Origin: Phycisphaerae bacterium | GTDB lineage: Bacteria; Planctomycetota; Phycisphaerae; Phycisphaerales; SM1A02 | Direction: 5' to 3' | Assembly (NCBI GenBank): GCA_016873355.1 | Contig: VGXK01000015.1 | Location: 1 to 14,153 of the forward strand | Length of the DNA: 14,153 nt | Made by a program: the position numbers and the translations under genes | Notes under the pieces: model-generated | Told to the model about the DNA's origin: nothing | The model's database searches: none | What the model saw: only the letters and a program-made list of their open reading frames with translations | Part shown: piece by piece, positions 12,779 to 14,153 of the stretch | Layout of the letters: each line of letters opens with the position of its first letter | Numbering within the stretch: position 1 is the stretch's first letter

Positions 12779-14153
12779 TCACTGCGCCGCCACGGGAAGC
12801 GCCGGCGGCATCGGCGCGCCGAGCGACGCGATGGCCGCGCGAAGCACTTCGGACTCGGTGACGGTGACCACCTCGTCGGAGGTGACGCACTCGACCGCCG
12901 CCGCGATCACGCGATCACGATCCTGCGGCCGCAGGCGCGAGAGCATCTTCACGGCGCCGTCGAGCGCCTCGAGCGTGCAGTCCTTGCGGGCGGGCAGCCG
13001 CGGCGCGGGAATTCCCGACGCGATGTAGCCCGACATGAACGCGGCCGCGGCCTGCGCCTCGTCGCGGGCGCCGCTCCAGGCGAGCGTGCCCAGGAGCTGC
13101 GCCAGGGAGGGGAGCGCAAGCGAGATGCGCATCGTCCCCCGCTGCTCGGCGCCGCCGGAGTCGAAGGCGCGTCGAAGAATCGTTCGCAGCGACCACTCGA
13201 AGAGGTCGAGCTGCCGATCGGCGGCGATCAGCGCCCGCACCGCGTCGAGCATCGGCGCCATCTGCGACGGCGAGAGTCGTCGCAGCGCCGGCACGCAGAG
13301 GTCGACGAGCGGGATCCGAAGATCCCGCGGAAGCGAGCGCACCGGCTGGAGCAGCCGAGTGGCGAGCTCCGCCACTTCGCCGAGGCCGTGGCGGCGCACG
13401 GCGTCGATCTGGGCCGCCGCAACCGAGTCGTCGTCGGAGAGCAGCAACGCCACGATCACGGCCCGCGCGTCGTAGGGCTCGTGCGCGGCGGCGAGCACGC
13501 CGGTGGGCAGTCGCGCCCGCACCGAACGGGCGAAGTCGATCGACTTCGGCTCGATCTCGCCCATCGACTTCGCGGCGTGGCGAATGCCCGCTCGCTCACG
13601 CGTGGGCGCGGCGAACGCGCCGACGAGCGGCGACGACATCGGGACGGTCGCGGCGCGCCGCGCGGCGCCGCGAGCGTCCGCATCGTCGCCTTCGCCGGCC
13701 GATCGCGAGAGGGCGTCGCCGTCGGGGGAACCTGCGTCCACGCCCGGCGCCAGCGGCGACATCGCGAATCTCCCCGGAACGAGCTCCGCCGCCACCTGGT
13801 CGGCCGTGCGCCGCTCGATCCGCGCGATGCGCTCGGGCAGCGGCGGGTGCGTGGCGAAGAACGCCTGCACCGCGCTCGAGAAGAACATGTGGCTGAACTC
13901 GGAGGCGCCTTCTCGCTCCATGCGGTTCGGACCCATCGCCGCGATGCGCCGCAGCGCGTTCGAAATGCCGCCGGGATTCCTCGTGAACTGGACGGCGCTC
14001 GCGTCCGCCAGGAATTCGCGCTGCCGACTCACCGCCGCCTGCATCAGCCGCCCGAAGAGCTGCCCGATCCAGCCGATGATGATGAGCCCCACGCCCGCAA
14101 GCATCAGGGCGACGATCACGCCGCCGCCGCCGCCCTTGCCGCGCGAACCGCTC
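12779..14153 (-). CDS. M48-family zinc metallopeptidase with large C-terminal extension, 5' end outside window
   Basis: Only the C-terminal 458 residues are visible; the N-terminus and the HExxH zinc site lie past the right edge. The visible part begins with a Gly-rich loop, a membrane segment (VIVALMLAGVGLIIIGWIG) and then SRQREFLADASAVQFTRNP, where the E of EFLAD is the third zinc ligand known for M48 proteases. ATHPPLPERIARI is another family mark. After about 110 residues comes an Ala/Asp-rich linker, then a helical region of about 300 residues. In it, LRRLSPSQMAPMLDAVRALI and AADRQLDLFEWSL recall, from memory, the C-terminal region of other long M48 membrane proteases; I cannot assign a function. 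M48 enzymes of this kind degrade or check membrane proteins. It is the first gene seen of a tight unit with the phosphatase and protein C. Confidence 0.88.
   Translation of the reverse strand, partial: SGSRGKGGGGGVIVALMLAGVGLIIIGWIGQLFGRLMQAAVSRQREFLADASAVQFTRNPGGISNALRRIAAMGPNRMEREGASEFSHMFFSSAVQAFFATHPPLPERIARIERRTADQVAAELVPGRFAMSPLAPGVDAGSPDGDALSRSAGEGDDADARGAARRAATVPMSSPLVGAFAAPTRERAGIRHAAKSMGEIEPKSIDFARSVRARLPTGVLAAAHEPYDARAVIVALLLSDDDSVAAAQIDAVRRHGLGEVAELATRLLQPVRSLPRDLRIPLVDLCVPALRRLSPSQMAPMLDAVRALIAADRQLDLFEWSLRTILRRAFDSGGAEQRGTMRISLALPSLAQLLGTLAWSGARDEAQAAAAFMSGYIASGIPAPRLPARKDCTLEALDGAVKMLSRLRPQDRDRVIAAAVECVTSDEVVTVTESEVLRAAIASLGAPMPPALPVAAQ
13309..13328 (-). other. Perfect 8-base hairpin with UUCG loop inside the M48 peptidase coding region
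   Basis: On the coding (minus) strand GCGGGATC and GATCCCGC pair fully around TTCG, and the loop is closed by a C-G pair, the known extra-stable cUUCGg tetraloop. It falls in the codons for residues P-R-D-L-R-I-P of the C-terminal helical region. No T-run follows, so it is not a standard terminator; it could slow ribosomes or protect or process the mRNA, or be chance. Confidence 0.6.

Overview
The window is GC-rich DNA, dense with genes, most likely from a planctomycete of the Phycisphaerae type. Two sequence marks support this. One is a small secreted protein ending in a PEP-CTERM-like tail (VPTPGAISLLGLAG followed by RRRR). The other is a membrane protein ending in a paired-cysteine ribbon of the form CPGCGYDLRG...CPECG, a style I associate with this phylum. 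The taxonomic call is an inference from these marks, not from a marker gene. No rRNA, tRNA, CRISPR array, insertion sequence or transposase is visible, and no stretch over 300 bases lacks a gene.

Layout: positions 1-2562 (minus) encode a 2-oxoacid dehydrogenase complex in the order E1 alpha, E1 beta, E2; the E2 gene runs off the left edge. Positions 2563-2730 form a divergent promoter region. Positions 2731-4641 (plus) hold the PEP-CTERM-like protein and a Tat-exported Rossmann-fold epimerase-like protein. Positions 4723-10367 (minus) hold a likely transcription unit read right to left: pyroglutamyl peptidase, enoyl-CoA hydratase-family protein B, enoyl-CoA hydratase-family protein A, a long acyl-CoA dehydrogenase, and a leucine-type amino acid dehydrogenase. 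Positions 10510-11271 (plus) hold the two-helix zinc-ribbon membrane protein, whose end overlaps by 8 bases a third enoyl-CoA hydratase-family gene (11264-12082, minus). That gene is packed behind a histidine phosphatase and an M48 metallopeptidase (12096-14153, minus; the peptidase runs off the right edge).

How the genes may work together: amino acid dehydrogenase (leucine/valine/isoleucine to 2-oxoacid), a branched-chain-like 2-oxoacid dehydrogenase (2-oxoacid to acyl-CoA), an acyl-CoA dehydrogenase and hydratases resemble a branched-chain amino acid degradation route. Two points weaken a simple leucine pathway. The acyl-CoA dehydrogenase carries its catalytic Glu in the ordinary (MCAD/VLCAD) position rather than the isovaleryl type. 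Hydratase A looks like the hydratase half of a fatty-acid oxidation protein. No carboxylase or HMG-CoA lyase is in the window.

The most unusual items are the third hydratase-family protein, which appears to have lost both catalytic glutamates, and the exported Rossmann-fold enzyme. I did not find a clearly new defence or mobile system here.
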